NCBI RefSeq assembly: GCF_021018805.1
Contig: NW_026960612.1
Location: 2,747,027 to 2,811,026, forward strand
Direction of reading: 5' to 3'
Length of the DNA: 64,000 nt
Source: Prinia subflava
Lineage: Eukaryota > Chordata > Aves > Passeriformes > Cisticolidae
Made by a program: the position numbers and the translations under genes. Position 1 is the stretch's first letter, and every line of letters starts with the position of its first letter. Under the pieces are notes generated by a model, which saw nothing but the letters and a program-made list of their open reading frames with translations, did no database searches and had not been told where the DNA came from. This document shows, in pieces, positions 63,470 through 64,000 of this stretch.

Positions 63470-64000
63470 CTGCTGGCTGACTGCAGGAATGTCAGTAACG
63501 AAGCACATTTCAGATGTGGGAGGAGTAAGCCTGCTCATAGCTACCTATATCAGAAATATATCTAGTTTTGGCTGCAACTGGGTTAGAATCTCAGTTATAA
63601 CAATGAGAAGATCAATGGTAGAACTTGGGTATAACTACACTACTGCTCTTGACTGACTGCTTGTATTGGACTTTGCTACTAGTGTTGTCTTCAAGGTTTA
63701 AGATAAGAAAAACATATTTGCTATTTAGGACTAGCTCATCCACATTTGTTTTCTAGCTCGTCCTGAAAGAAGTAATTGTTACTAATGAAGAATTCTTTAA
63801 GTGTCTTCAAAACTACAGGAAATAACTTGCTCTGCAGTCAGTAAATTCAAACAGCATTTTTCATTTTCAGGTTAAAAATGTAACAGAAAAGATCATGGCT
63901 TGGGAAAATAAAAACAGGAGCGATGTAAAAGCCATGTCTAAAATCAAGACACATTTACTATCTCATCACTTAGAGCCTGATCTGGCTAAAGACGTCTTAT
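63470..64000. other. Anonymous DNA to the window end
   Basis: No feature recognised. Confidence 0.4.

Overview
The window looks like avian nuclear DNA, most likely from a songbird. It carries CR1 LINE 3' ends with the usual short ATTCTRTG-type tail, and a dense pile of avian-type endogenous retroviruses (ERVs): betaretrovirus-like gag-pro-pol joined to alpharetrovirus-like env, a gammaretrovirus-like provirus, and an ERV-L-like element. I recognise no host protein-coding exon, tRNA or rRNA. The ERV density and nesting would fit a repeat-rich, low-recombination region such as the avian W chromosome, but that is inference.

Layout. 1-499: tail and 3' LTR of an ERV entering from the left. 2.4-4.35 kb: LTR-derived promoter DNA with a duplicated U5. 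4818-17614 (minus): ERV1, an old betaretrovirus-like provirus with alpharetrovirus-like env. It is interrupted by a hairpin-rich LTR (8771-9573, inside RT) and by ERV2 (12444-16684, plus, TSD GCTGAG). 18264-34095 (minus): ERV3, a gammaretrovirus-like provirus with TSD AGGG. It is interrupted by ERV4 (20103-25887, TSD GGAGG, ERV-L-like, LTRs almost identical) and by a solo LTR (29508-29899). 34532-43924 (plus): ERV5, a very young non-autonomous gammaretrovirus-like element with TSD CAGC. 45.9-50.9 kb: a mosaic of LTR pieces. 51-64 kb: mostly anonymous DNA with solo LTRs at 56231, about 56.88 kb, 58171, 60673, 61571 and about 63.19 kb, plus a CR1 tail at 59.8 kb.

The strongest candidate for something undescribed is ERV5. 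Its two 768-bp LTRs differ at one visible base, and it has a near-perfect proline-tRNA primer site and a polypurine tract, yet it has no working gag, pol or env. Its interior holds a roughly 60-bp degenerate array rich in splice-donor-like CAGGTGAG motifs, then 16.5 copies of a 193-bp dimeric repeat. That gives 33 half-units, each able to form the same hairpin with GACG in the loop. Last comes a GG-poor segment that contains gag debris and a captured CR1 piece. My working model is a parasite of gammaretroviral particles that has amplified a packaging- or dimerisation-like hairpin, with a past of G-to-A editing. Other notable items are a Cys-rich 97-codon ORF between pol and env in ERV3, an unexplained ORF upstream of env in ERV2, the in-frame gag-RT fusion of ERV4, and an array of compensating hairpins in the LTR at 8771-9573.
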